The notes beneath the pieces are model-generated. The model was not told the DNA's origin, ran no database searches, and saw only the letters and a program-made list of their open reading frames with translations. Position numbers and translations under genes: made by a program. From Leptobrachium leishanense (Eukaryota > Chordata > Amphibia > Anura > Megophryidae), in assembly GCA_009667805.1 (NCBI GenBank), contig CM019063.1, positions 197,326,954 to 197,390,953 on the forward strand: DNA of 64,000 nucleotides. The letters are read 5' to 3'. Below are positions 22,504 to 33,022 of this stretch, piece by piece. Position 1 is the first letter of the stretch. Each line of letters begins with the position of its first letter.

Positions 22504-24398
22504 ATGGCGGAAGGCGGTGAGCTGGAGTCGCTGTTGGAGGAAGTGCGGGAGGCGGCTCGGCATCATAGTGTGGACTGGGCAAGAAGAAGTTTGTCGGAGG
22601 TGCTGGCGGCGGAGTCAGAAGTGGGAGCTCGGCCTGTCAGGGTTTCTAGGCCTCCGGAGCGGTTCAGTCCGGGAGGAGAATCCAGCGGTGGATCAGCGTC
22701 TGAGAGGTTGAGGTTGGAGGCAGTGAGAGGCCGAGGACGGTTGGTATGGCGGATGTTGGCTGGAGGTGATGCAGTTGGGACTGAGGCTGGCGTGAGAGTT
22801 TCCAGAAGTGTGGAAGGTAGGAGCTCGAGGCCGGTATCGAGGGCTAAGGATCCTTCTGATCGGAGGGGTGGCGTGGTGAGTGCTACCAGCAGAGAAGGAA
22901 TGTGGAGGTCGAGGAGTTCCTCGGGTAGAAGAAGAGTTCGGTTGTCCGCCAGGGGTCCCAGAGGTGGAGCGAGGTCTGTCTCGGGGACAGATGTTTCGGC
23001 AGTAAGGCAGTTGGTGGATGGGGGTGTGGATGGTGGTGTGGCACAAGATGGTGCTGTGAGGGATGAGGTCACTTGGGAGCTCGAAGTAAATTGGTGTTCA
23101 GATGGTGAAGGTGAAGTGGCTCCGGATTTTGGTGTGGTGGAGCGGAATAATGGTTATGGTACTTCGGGTTCTGAGGCTCATCGCACAAATGTTTTTTCGT
23201 TCCACAGTTCCGATGGTTCGGGAGCGGAGTCCGCAGCCGGTTGGTGGTTTCCATTCTGGTGGAGTCGGTGGAGTTGGAGTGAGGGGTATGGAGAGTGTGG
23301 CGCAGGAGGTTCCAGGAAGTTCGGCTGGACCTAGTTTGGCGACAGGTAATGGAAGTGGAGGTGATATGAGTTCTTTCATGTCTTTTTTACAGGGGGCCTT
23401 TGAAGCTTGGTCGGGTTCAAAAGAGGGTGTGAGCCAGGGAGTAGATTTGGCTAAAGCATGGAAGGGTGCAGGTGGGCCAGTTGGGAGAGTTGGTGGAGCT
23501 CTTGGTGGTGAAGCACTGGCTTCAATAGGACCGAGTGGTGTGTCGGGTTCACTCGGTGAGTCCTCAGGGGTGGCGGATGTGGCCAGGAGGAATGCATACG
23601 TGTCATTTTCTGGTCCTTTGGGGTTTCATTTGAAACAGGAGGTTAAAGAAGGTATCTGGCGGGGTGAGTATGTGGAGCTTTTTTCCCTGCTTCCTTTGGA
23701 TGAGGTGGCAGAAGTTAAGGATGATTCGTCTAAGGAAGGTTTAAAGGAGGAAGAGGAAAGGAAAAAGAGGTATCGGAGGATTCCTAAGTCGTTTGGGAAT
23801 TGGCTCCGGGCTTTTTGTATTTTGGTAAGTGTGGTTGTGGAGAAGAACCCACAGCACTGTTCGGCTCTTTTTTGTTATGTGGATGGGATTTGGGAGGCTT
23901 ATCGGATTGATGGTGGTTGGGCGTGGTGGAAATACGATGAGCAGTTTAGGCAACGTTTGGCGGCTCACCCAGGGATGGGATCAGATGGACATTACGCTGT
24001 GGTTGCGTCTGATGGGGGCTCAGAAGGCTTTGCCTTTTCCAGGAGGTGCCGGTGGGGGAGGGGTCAGTTCTCCACCGGCAAGTGTTAAAAAGGGGTCTTG
24101 CTGGCAGTTTAACGAGGGTCAGTGCAAGTTTGGTAATGGGTGCAGGTTCAAGCACGAATGTTCAAATTGTGGAGGATTGCTTTCATTGTTCAGATGTTTT
24201 AAGAGGGCAAGACAGGGAGGTCTGTCTTTTGGAGGGTCTGGAGATGGGGTTTCCCCAGTGAAACTCGACGTGATGTTACCGTGGCTAAGGCTTTACGGAA
24301 GATGTAGGGATGTGGAGTTTCTGCAGGACGGTTTTGGTGATGGTTTTCTGATTCCTTTTGTGGTAACAGGCCAGGGGGTGGCAAGTTTAGGAATTTAA
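22504..24398 (+). pseudogene. Ngaro/DIRS gag-like protein, frameshifted
   Basis: It starts at MAEGGELESLLEEVREAA (22504). The frame changes in 23100-23330 and again near 23980. Recognisable parts are an Arg/Ser-rich N-terminal half; a core YVSFSGPLGFHLKQEV with WRGEYVELFSLLP, IPKSFGNWLRAFCIL and WWKYDEQFRQRLAAHPGM; and a zinc finger near 24090-24150 of exact form C-x7-C-x5-C-x3-H (CWQFNEGQC...CRFKH) followed by SNCGG. The protein presumably packages element RNA, by analogy with other YR retroelements. Confidence 0.8.
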
Positions 24399-24399
24399 A

Positions 24400-25487
24400 G
24401 TCGGCTAGAGTTTATCCGGAGGTAGTTCGGGAGAAGGTGTTTATTTCGGCTCTTACCTATTCATCCTTCGTGTCATCATCTTCTGGGGTTTTGGTTTGAA
24501 GGCGAATTTTATGTGGATCTATGTTTGCCTATGGGTTGTTCCATTTCCTGTTCCTTTTTTGAGTGTTTTAGTACATTTTTGGAATGGGTGGGTCGTGAAG
24601 TGGCAGGGTCGGCTAATTTGACACATTATTTGGATGATTTTCTGTGAGTGGGTAGGGAAGGGACAGGAGAGTGTCTGCACATTCTTCGGTCTTTTCAGTT
24701 GGTGGCACACCGATTTGGTGTTCCTTTTGCTTCTGATAAAACAGAAGGTCCAGCGTCAGTCATCACTTTCTTGGGGATTGAGATTGATTTGGTTATGGGA
24801 GAGTGTCGCCTACCTTTGGTGAAAGTGGTGGAAGCTTTGAGGCAAGTGGAAGGGGCCCTGTCAGTTAGGAAATTGCAGTTGAGAGAGCTGCAATCGCTGA
24901 TTGGTCGTTTGAATGTTGCGTGCAGGGTCATTCCGGTTGGAAGAGTCTTTTTGCGAGGTTTGGCTTTGGCGACACGGGTATTCGGGAAGGTCATCATTTT
25001 GTTAGAATATCTGGTGCCATGAAGGAAAATTTGGAAGTGTGGAGATCCTTTTTGGTTTTGTTTTACGGGGTGGCCATATTCCCTTCGAAAGAAGTTTTGG
25101 CGAAGGAACTGGAATTTTTTCACAGATGCCTCGGGAGGTGTTGGTTTTGGGGTGTACTTTGGGGGGCGTTGGTGTGCTTCTCGTTGGCCTGATCGTTGGT
25201 TAGCATCTGCATTAGTGCGGAATTTGGCATTTTTGGAGTTGTTTCCATTAGTGGTGGCCTTGGAGCTGTGGGAAGGTGTTCTGGAGGGGAGAAGGATTCT
25301 GTTCCGTTCTGACAACATGGCGGTGGTGTCGGCGGTTAATTCTTTTTTGGTTTCATTGGTGCCAGTCATTAGATTGCTGAAGAGGTTTGCGTTGCTTTGT
25401 CTTAAATTTAATGTTTTATGCAGGGCAAGGCATGTTCCGGGTCGCCTTAACTCAGTGGCAGATGAAGAAAAGTTTGCTGTATGATCT
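24400..25487 (+). pseudogene. Reverse transcriptase-RNase H of the Ngaro/DIRS-like element, broken
   Basis: An N-terminal piece (VYPEVVREKV) is followed directly by FRLLPIHPS, so roughly 80-90 residues of the fingers domain are missing. The palm is clear (DLCLPMGCSISCSFFECF), with the catalytic box HYLDDFL at about 24618-24640 immediately before a TGA. RT continues as FGVPFASDKTEGP and ITFLGIEIDLV. After a frameshift, RNase H shows FTDASGG, ELFPLVVALELW, RSDNMAVVSAVN and HVPGRLNSVAD (to 25487). The YLDD box and KTEGP...FLG..ID spacing fit DIRS/Ngaro rather than LTR or LINE RTs. At least one nonsense, one deletion and two frameshifts are visible. Confidence 0.85.
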
Positions 25488-25799
25488 GTTCTGTTATGTA
25501 TTTCACTTTAAAAAAAAAAATCAAACTTATACATGGAATATGAATTTATACCTTTTATATGGAATATATATATTTATTCTATTTTATCTTTGTATATTTG
25601 TTTTTTGTTTGTGAAGGAGTGTGGGGGTTGGAGGATTTGGAGGCGAGGAGTATGGTCATTGTTTATGTTATGTTTTCTTTGCAGGTATGGACATTGTTTA
25701 TTTGGTGGGGTGTGTGGTGGTTTGGCGGGGAGTTTTTTCTTTTTTCTGAGTATTTTGTGTGGTGGAGATGTTGGTAATTTGTTTTTGTTTTTTGCAGAT

Positions 25800-26424
25800 C
25801 CTTCGAGAGTTGTATGGATCGTTGGAGACTCATTGTTTTTTTGGGCGAGGAGAAGGGCGTTGGTGCGAACATCTGGAGTACAGTTGGATTTGCATGGGTC
25901 GGCAACACGGGTACAGTGGTTCGGGAATCCGTGGACTCCTATGGGAGGAGTTTAAGCCGATGGTTTTGGGTGCCCTTAGGCATGGTGAAGTTCCCCATGT
26001 GCTGGTGGTACACATGGGAGGGAACGATTTGGCTGTGGTCCCTCTTGGTGTGCTGCTGGAGCAGATGCAGGCGGATCTGCGGCAGTTGAGGGATTTGGGA
26101 GTGGTCCCTCATGGAAAGCTGCTGGAGCAGATGAGAGCAGATCTGCGGCAGCTGAGCGAGTGGTCACCATGGATGGTGGTGGTGTGATCGGAGATGTTGC
26201 CAAGGATGGTGTGGAGGCAGGCGGAGAATGAGGAGGCGGTGCGGCTTTGCCAAATCAAGGTGAATCACTGTATGGGAAGGTTTGTGAGGCAGATGGATGG
26301 TGTGGTGGTGCGGCATCTACCCTTTGAAGAGGGGGATGCGGCGTGTTATTTTATGGAGGATGGCTTTCACCTGAATGATGTGGGTAAGGATCTGTTCATC
26401 CTGGGACTCAAGGAGGGGATTTAA
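25800..26424 (+). pseudogene. Retroelement-encoded SGNH hydrolase, frameshifted
   Basis: Three SGNH/GDSL-esterase blocks are visible in order: block I WIVGDSLFFWARRRA (about 25810), block III HVLVVHMGGNDL (about 25995-26030) and block V MEDGFHLNDVG (about 26355-26385) with the catalytic Asp and His. The first block is in a different frame from the others, and a TGA at 26185 sits where WSEML would be expected (TGG to TGA). A ~57 bp tandem duplication makes LLEQM(Q/R)ADLRQL appear twice (26052-26150). Such hydrolases are known in Ngaro and CR1 elements; their role there is unclear, perhaps membrane or nuclear entry. Confidence 0.8.
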
Positions 26425-26676
26425 CAAGCCCTGTTTTTCCTTGGTGGGGGAGCTCTCCCATAAGGGGGTTATGTGAGGAGCTCTTGGCGGGGGCTTGTAG
26501 GCAGTGCTGGGTTGGGGTTCCTTTTATTTAGTCTAATTTTGGTCAGATGGTTGGAGTTGGGAGGTTTTTGTGGTTGGCTGGTTTGGAGGTGTGTGGTGGT
26601 TGTGTGGAGTCCTCTTTCAGCACTGGGTTATTGTATTATTTGGTTATGGAAATTTTTATGTCGTGGTGGTGGGTAG

Positions 26677-26905
26677 GGATGAGCTGTTTGGGTTCAGACG
26701 GTTCGGAGTTCGACCCGAACTTTGGCAGTTCGAAAGTTCGCGAACTTCGAACTTTTTGGGCGTGTTCGGTTCGGGTTCGAAAAATTTTTTTTTTTGAAAA
26801 AAGTATAGAAAATGCTTAAAAAAATACTAAAAAAATCTAGAAATAAAGCGACTCTTTACTGCAGAATATTATAAGCAACGGTTTATTAGATATTGAATTA
26901 AAAAC
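26677..26905 (+). mobile_element. hAT 5'-end fragment joined to MITE-A sequence
   Basis: GGGATGAGCTGTTTGGGTTC repeats the start of the hAT at 10395, with the same TTCG/CGAA-rich subterminal motifs. From about 26790 the sequence matches the interior of MITE family A (TTTACTGCAGAATATTATAA, GGTTTATTAGATATTGAA). The join looks like a chimera or an insertion into a MITE. Confidence 0.6.
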
Positions 26906-27152
26906 TAATGTGTACGTGGAAAGATTATCAACTCTAAATAACCTCTGTTCACAAATGGGCATAACACCAGGTGTTTTTAGTCTCGTAATCAATTTTATAC
27001 ATTGTACAATATAGTGAGGGGGTGGGGTGGTGTCTGCTTCTGATTGAGATTTGAGAATTAATTTCCCTAAAACATCCTAATATGCTGCATTTAACTGGTG
27101 TTTGAAAAAAATCTAAAGCAATGTTATTTTTCACCTCGGGATGAAACATTCA

Positions 27153-27324
27153 CAGGGTTATTCAGAGAGCGGTGAAAAGCAGGAGAATAACTGGAGAAGT
27201 GAAAATTCTAGGTCAAAATAGCCAAACCAGAAAAATTCTCCCATTTATCTCACTTTCCAAATCAGCTATTTGGTCTAGATAGTTCTCTTCTCTTGCCAGT
27301 TCTCCTGGCTTTCACCTCTCTCTC
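27153..27324. mobile_element. Fold-back MITE family B, copy a
   Basis: It starts CAGGGTTATTCAGAGAGCGG and ends with the imperfect inverse (TTCACCTCTCTC). The interior has TTCTAGGTC, AAAATTCTCCCATTTATCTC and ATTTGGTCTAGA, as in copies b, c and d (54000-54150). Confidence 0.7.
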
Positions 27325-27361
27325 GGGGTTGTTCAGAGAAAGGTGAAAACCAGGAGAATGG

Positions 27362-29342
27362 GGGGGTGGAGCTGACTTCCGCCGGGAGCAGTCGCATCTA
27401 GCTGAGTTCTCTGTCTATATTTCTGATTTGAGGACCCTTGCGACTTGCATCTTGCTATTTTGGAGGTTTTTGGGGAGCGGACCCCAGCCTGACTGTCCCC
27501 TTCTCTCTGGACTCTAGCTTACGACGTTTTTTTGGGCTGAAGGAGAGCGATCAGGGAATCTGCGGCCTAGACTCGGCGGCCATTTTGGAGGCGGTTTCAG
27601 CGTGTTTTGTTCTCCTCTGCACTACGTGTTCTACCTGGCAGTCGGCATACCCATCGCCATGGGTAAGAAAGTGGGGAAGAAGTCCCAGCTGCCGGAGGGC
27701 CCCCGGCAGCGGGACATACGGGAATCGCTGGTGGAGGATGGTCGGCGTCAGAGTACCCTGCGGAAAAGCCCGACTTCAGCGGTGAGTTCCTCGGAGGAAG
27801 AGGACTCCTGCCGGTCGGAACCCTATACAGCTCCCCAGAAATTGAATCGGAATCTGGGATCTCAGAAGCGGGTGCTTGTCAGCCCCAGAGGTACTAACCC
27901 TACAGCAGCACACAGGATCTCAGAAATGCGTGGTGACCCCCATGATGCTGACCTCACACCTCTGGACCTACCCAGGTCATCTGGCTGCAGCGGCCTCCCA
28001 CACACCATTCAAAGTGATAATCGACGTATGCTAGGAGAGACACTCGAAGAAATGCGAGCAGTCTGGCGTACCGATTTTGCGGTCATGAGAGCAGAACTGT
28101 CCACAGTTCAGGGACGACTGACAGCAGTTGAGTCACGGATGGAGGGAGCAGCAGCATCGCAGGCCCTCCTTGAGCCACAGGTGGAGTCCCTACAAGCCCA
28201 GGTTAAATTGCTGACAGGGGCGATGGAGGCAGCGGAGACCCGGCATCGCAGGAGGAATGTGCGGATTAGGGGGATCCCTGAGAGGGTTTCCGTAGACTCC
28301 CTCCTGCCATACGTCAACAGGCTCGCATCTCAAGTGTTGGGGACACCGCCGGGGACGCCAGCTGTCTTCCGTACTGCAAATAGACTTCGGAGGGCAGCTA
28401 CGGCACCTGTGGATTCACCACGAGATGTGCTCGTGGTCGCAGAAGAAGAGGCTGATAAGCGGCACCTAATGTCATCTCCAGCTGCCAGAGCCCCAATACT
28501 TTTTGAAGGCCTACTTTTGTCGCTCTACAATGATCTCCCCTTTATTACGTTAATGGCCAGGAGGAGATTTAGGGAGGTTACCACTTTTCTGAGGGCAATG
28601 AGATCCGCTACAGATGGGGGGTGGCGGGTTGTCTGTATATTTGTCGTGATAATTTGTCCCATTTGGCGTCCACTCCCGAAGATGCGTGGCGTTTATTATG
28701 TTCCCTGGGCCTGTCACCCTCACTGGCGTCGCCCGGCTGTGGCCCCGATGTTCTTTCCCCCGCTACCTCGGACCCGGGATAGATATTGAGACCTCTGACT
28801 CTATTTTTCTTCTCCTTTCCTCCCCCCCTTTTTATATTATCTGATACGATATGCACTTGACCTGCTGACGATGGTGTACCCATCCTTCCCTTCCCCCCAT
28901 TTTTTTTTTTTGGGCAGTCTTACAGGTTGCCGGAGGCGCGCCACCAGGACATTAAGTCATGTTTGGCCCTCCGGCTCCTAGGCCTCGTGACATTGCTCCT
29001 CCATGGCCTCCCTCGGGAGTGTGCCAGGAGAGTCGCGGTTATGGTCTTTGCCATTTTTCTCCTCCCCTTATTTGTTCCCCCCTTTTTTTCCTTTTCTTTT
29101 TGCCTTGTGGGTCACCATCTTCTCAGTAGCGATATATACACTGTACCATTCTCTCCCCATTTATCCCTCGCCTCTTACCCCCTTCTCCTCTTTTCCTTAT
29201 GAGAATTTTCTGTTCAAATGTGACCATATGGACAACTCTTCTATGTTACATATGTTTTCTTATGGCCCTGCAAGGCCACTTCCGTTGGAAACTTTGTTTT
29301 TATTTCTGTTCCCCAAATAAAACTTTTAATACAAAAAAAAAA
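27362..29342 (+). mobile_element. ORF1-only L1-type retrotransposon (HAL1-like), copy 1
   Basis: The target duplication GAAAACCAGGAGAATGG (17 bp) at 27345-27361 and 29343-29359 bounds the element exactly. It begins with a G-run and GGAGCT, as L1 5' ends do, has one ORF1 and a pyrimidine-rich 3' region, and ends AATAAAACTTTTAATAC plus poly(A). There is no ORF2 at all, although both ends are intact, so it was mobilised in trans. The second copy at 40814-44113 has the same plan and a matching 3' end (GGCCCTGC(A/G)AGGCCACTT). Confidence 0.88.
27659..28782 (+). pseudogene. L1-type ORF1 protein, one frameshift near the end
   Basis: It starts at MGKKVGKKSQLPEGPRQRD (27659), the first Met of the family. 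A basic/Ser-rich N-terminus precedes a coiled coil (about residues 120-205: LGETLEEMRAVW ... VESLQAQVKLLTGAME). An RRM follows with the signature RHRRRNVRIRGIPE, and then the C-terminal domain ILFEGLLLSLYNDLPF...MARRRFREVT. After ARRRF a single-base shift near 28600 moves the true C-terminus (EIRYRWGVAGCLYICRDN...) to another frame ending at TAG 28780-28782. ORF1p of L1 elements is a trimeric RNA chaperone that coats its RNA. The order and motifs fit L1/Tx1-type ORF1. Confidence 0.85.
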
Positions 29343-29410
29343 GAAAACCAGGAGAATGGCAGGAAAAGAGAGCAATCTGGACCAAATTGACGATTTGGAA
29401 AGTGAGATAA

Positions 29411-29809
29411 GGCTAGGGTCATACAAAGTGCGTCCGAACGCATTGCCGTATTTTTTCACGGATTGCGCGAAAACGGTCATACAATGCGCATTTTTGTGCG
29501 TGATTTTTTACGGATCCAAACCAGGAAACTTTGGGTGTCTGGACGTTATGTTGGCCGGACATGAGCAGGGTCTGACGTCTCCAAATCACGCACACACGCC
29601 GCTAGTGGACGCAGTGCACTCTGTACGTCCGTACTAGCGGTTCTGCGTTCTCGAAAAAATGCGTTCATTTTCCACTTGCGTTGCGCAGCCGGACGTTCGT
29701 GCGACCGTACTTCGTATATTGGCCGTCATTGCCCGTCATTTGCTGCTAGTGCGGCCGTGATTAAGTGCGCCTAAACGCACGTTAAAAATTCGCTAGTCTG
29801 ACCCTAGCC
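29411..29809. mobile_element. Harbinger MITE H3, deletion derivative of the H1/H2 family
   Basis: Ends GGCTAGGGTCATACAAAGTG and ...CTGACCCTAGCC are flanked by TAA on both sides (29408-29410, 29810-29812). The left ~120 bp match the H1 left end and the rest the H1/H2 right end, so this is an internal deletion of the two-gene element. It lies inside MITE B copy b. Confidence 0.9.
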
Positions 29810-29905
29810 TAAATGGGAGAATTTTTCTGGTTTGGCTATTTTGACCTAGAATTTTCCATTCTCCAGTCATTCTCCTGCTCTTCACCGCTCTCTGAATAAC
29901 CCTGA

Positions 29906-30065
29906 CAGGGTTATTCAGAGAAAGGTGAAACTCAGGAGAATGACTGGAGAATGGAAAATTCTAGGTCAAAAAAGCCGAACCAGAAAAATTCTCCCATTTA
30001 TCTCACTTTCCAAATCGGCTATTTGGTCTAGAAGTTTCCATTCTCCTGCTTTTCACCGCCAAAAA
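29906..30065. mobile_element. MITE family B, copy c
   Basis: It begins CAGGGTTATTCAGAGAAAGG one base after copy b ends and finishes at ...CTTTTCACCGCC. Copies b and c are therefore head-to-tail neighbours sharing the junction AACCCTGACAGGGTT. Confidence 0.75.
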
Positions 30066-30864
30066 ATCAGTAAACTTTTTCTGCGTGTCCGAAAATGTCT
30101 CCTCTTTTCATACAGACTGCCGCCCCAAGCAGTTGTTTATGGATAGATTAAAGGGGAACATCACATAATGTTAGCAAAAATAATATAAAACAAATTAAAA
30201 CAAATATGTTTGGTAAACTCTTTGTGGTCCTACTTGAGTACTTGATGACATCCATATGAACACCACATTAGCAGTGGTCTCAGAGCAGGTGTTAATCACA
30301 CTTATAGAGGAGTCCCATGGCCAAGAACCAAAGGTGGAGTAAACTGCTAATATAATCATAAAACATTGTCCCTGATCATAGTTACTATCATCATAGTTAT
30401 TTTTAGAAAAGCAGAGCAGTTAACTCTGTGCGGTTTTAAGAAAGTAATTATTATACTTAAAAACACCATTGGCATGTTCTTTATGATGTCCAACTACTCT
30501 GGTAACACTCAGAAGACTAGCGCAACTGGAATTATGGTGTCAAGTCTGATCTGTTTTTTTAGACACTTGAGCACCGAATCCAGCCATGACATCGCAAATA
30601 AAACTCCTTGTAAGGGTTGGAAGGATCCATGGGCCATTAATTAGTTAGAAGCCACTAAGGTGGTCAGTTCAGGAATGGCCTGATTTGTCTATCTCAGCTG
30701 CTCAATGTAATCCTTTAGCAGTTCATATAGCTATATCATATTTCTAGAAGTCAACTAGTTTCCATCTCTTACATCCTAATATCAAACATATTGTTTTCAC
30801 CACTAGTTTTGACACTGTTTGCAATTAAAATAAAAGGAAAAAAGGTAGGAAAAAAACCCTTATT
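30066..30864. other. Intergenic DNA, nothing recognised
   Basis: No gene, RNA or repeat signature that I can support. Confidence 0.5.
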
Positions 30865-31316
30865 TTAACACCTTCAATACCAAGTGATTTTCCAAAACCC
30901 CATTGTCACAAACCCGTGGTATTTTGTAAAATCATTTCTAATTAATCAAACAGTAAAAAATATTTGGGCATATTCCTACTATATTTCTTACTGTAAATAA
31001 CCTATTTGGCCAGTAGACGGCAACATCTACGGCCAAACTGAGTTACAGCTGCAGGTCGATAATTTTTTTCCCCTGTATCGGCTGCTGAATCCCTGATGTC
31101 AGGGCATTCTTCAACCGATTTTACACAGTTTTAACTCTTTGGGCAAATCTTTGGGGGCACCTTCTGCAGCCCTAAAGCAAACAAAATGTTTGCAGCAAAA
31201 AAATAATTTACTTGCTTTTGGGCTGCAGATCTGCAGATCGACATATTTCGGTATCGGGGCACTGGATGGTGCCGTTGAAGCCCGAGATATCTCGATCTCA
31301 GTAGTGAAGGGATTAA
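30865..31316. mobile_element. piggyBac-type MITE of a second family
   Basis: TTAA at 30865-30868 and 31313-31316 bound inverted ends TTAACACCTTCAATACCAAG and TTAATCCCTTCACTACTGAG (read inward), which agree at about 15 of 20 positions. The interior (452 bp) is unlike the family at 598-1825. Confidence 0.7.
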
Positions 31317-31355
31317 TATTTCATTTTATGCCATAAATATAGCTAAAAACAATTA

Positions 31356-32009
31356 GGGCTCTATTACATTCTCTGTGCAAAAGCGCACGCGCAGCGCAAT
31401 TTTTTTGCACGCAGTGTTAAACGTTAACGCGTGGAAATTAACGCTGGTATTAAAAATTAAAAATACACACGAAAGCGCACGTAAATTAACGCTGCGCGCA
31501 GAAATTGGTGGGCAATCAGAATTAAGAACCACAACTGTCTCCCGTTCAGTTTTTGCGCCTGCCAAAATCAGTCTGAGTATATATGCCGCAGCAATAATAA
31601 AAACACGCACAACCTCTCAATTCTTATTGTTTGGGTATGTGTAGAATGTGTAACTATACTGTGTTGTATTTTTTTTTTTTTGTGCTGGTGTATTTCGTTG
31701 TTGCCAGAAAGTTCAGATTTGCAGTTACCACCAGCTTTTAAAAGATGTTAAAATTCTGCGCTCAAACGTCATTCGTAAAAATTCGATTGTAATACCATCC
31801 GTGTACCAGCGCACAAACGCATTTGCGCTCACAATGTTAAGTATGGGATGCGCACGAACTTTCGCTCATGCAGGGTTCGCGCAGGGTAACTCACGTTAGA
31901 CGTTAACGTGCATTTTGTAATACGACATTCAGCGCAAAGGGTTTTTCCCCTCGCGTTAATGCGTTTTTGTGCACGCGCAAAATTGTGCGCGAAGAGTGTA
32001 ATAGGGCCC
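31356..32009. mobile_element. MITE family C (CpG/GCGC-rich), copy 1
   Basis: Inverted ends GGGCTCTATTACA and TGTAATAGGGCCC are flanked by TTA on both sides (31353-31355, 32010-32012). The interior is rich in GCGC, ACGCG and TTAACG(C/T) motifs. A second copy is at 55479-56223. The 3 bp target duplication points to the PIF/Harbinger superfamily. Confidence 0.85.
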
Positions 32010-32012
32010 TTA

Positions 32013-32961
32013 GTATTAGAAGGCCTGGCTTTTCAAAACATTTTATCACTTTCCAAGTACTAATGAAATGACACTTGATAATACCTTCACAACATTAAAT
32101 TAGATTGGTTTCATTCATGCTGTTAATTTTAATGTTTTCCTTCCCCTAGGAGATTCACAAACCTCAGAGGATGAACTGCGATGAAAACAACATATAATTA
32201 TAAATATATATGTCTCAATGCGTAGTGTATTTGACTCATTTATGAGCTGAAATTGTCCAGAAACTTGGGTTTGTAACGAAAATACTTCTTTAACAAAGTA
32301 CTTTCTCCAACTATGATTCTTTACCTTTACAAAGTCTGGTCATTTAATATAAAATTCAATATCACAATAAAGGTAAGATAAAAGAATTAATGTGGAGTTC
32401 TGTGGGAATTCTTCTAACATTATGATAAGGGTAGTGCATTTGCCCTTAATTTGGTGTTGAAAATTTATATTTGGCTGTCTAGTGCCCCAATCTGATAGAT
32501 ATATATATATATATATATTTGCATTTGAGCTGAGTGACTCTTCTGAAATGGTGTCCTGCTTACAATAAAAAAGAAATAGAGTTGTTTCATACCTACAGTT
32601 AGAAATGGTCCAAAGCATGACCACCACGAGAGGTGGAAAAAATTGGGAGACATACAAAAACACACACATATGGAATATGTAAACAAATGGTGACTGGGAG
32701 AGATGAAAGCAGCTACATCAGCACCTTGAATTTTGGGAGTTCGGCGACAGATTTAATTGATGTGTTAAATGTTACACAATGTGCAGTTACAGACTCAGTG
32801 GGCTGAAGCATTAAATGACTTTAATGATATATCAATAATGATAATATTTAGGCTTTAATATGAATAGTTAGCTTATTCAATGATGCTGTACAATGCACGC
32901 ACACACACAGACCCATACGTTGCTTTATACGTTTATTTTTCAAAATGTATTTAATTTGCAG
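32013..32961. other. OR gene 1 upstream region
   Basis: AT-rich DNA with a (TA)n run near 32500-32518 and a CA-rich spot near 32898. It ends in a polypyrimidine-poor but AG-terminated acceptor-like TTTAATTTGCAG at 32950-32961, 61 bp before the OR start codon. OR genes normally have their coding exon preceded by a spliced 5' non-coding exon; that exon is not identified. Confidence 0.5.
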
Positions 32962-33022
32962 CTAAAGAATTATGTGATCCTTGACTCAGCATTGCAGACG
33001 ATGTCATAGTAATGGGAAGACA

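Larger units (their letters stand above)
22162..26675 (+). mobile_element. Ngaro/DIRS-like retroelement, decayed, with SGNH hydrolase
   Basis: In order the region encodes a gag-like protein with a CCCH finger, RT, RNase H and an SGNH hydrolase, all on +. This is the order known for Ngaro-group YR elements. No tyrosine recombinase is visible between RNase H and the hydrolase, and part of RT is deleted, so the copy is internally rearranged. I could not find the split direct repeats that usually bound Ngaro. The left limit is set at a hAT-like end (GGGATGTGCATGG) and the right limit at another (GGGATGAGC at 26677), so both are approximate. Confidence 0.75.
27325..29904. mobile_element. MITE family B, copy b, split by an L1-type element and a Harbinger MITE
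   Basis: Pieces 27325-27361, 29343-29410 and 29810-29904 join into one ordinary family B element. It begins GGTTGTTCAGAGAAAGGTGA and ends ACCGCTCTCTGAATAACCCT. The interruptions are 27362-29342 (17 bp target duplication) and 29411-29809 (TAA duplication). Confidence 0.85.

Noticed and set aside
22563..23072. Antisense open frames over the gag region
   Set aside because: They are shadows of a GC-biased coding strand without recognisable motifs.
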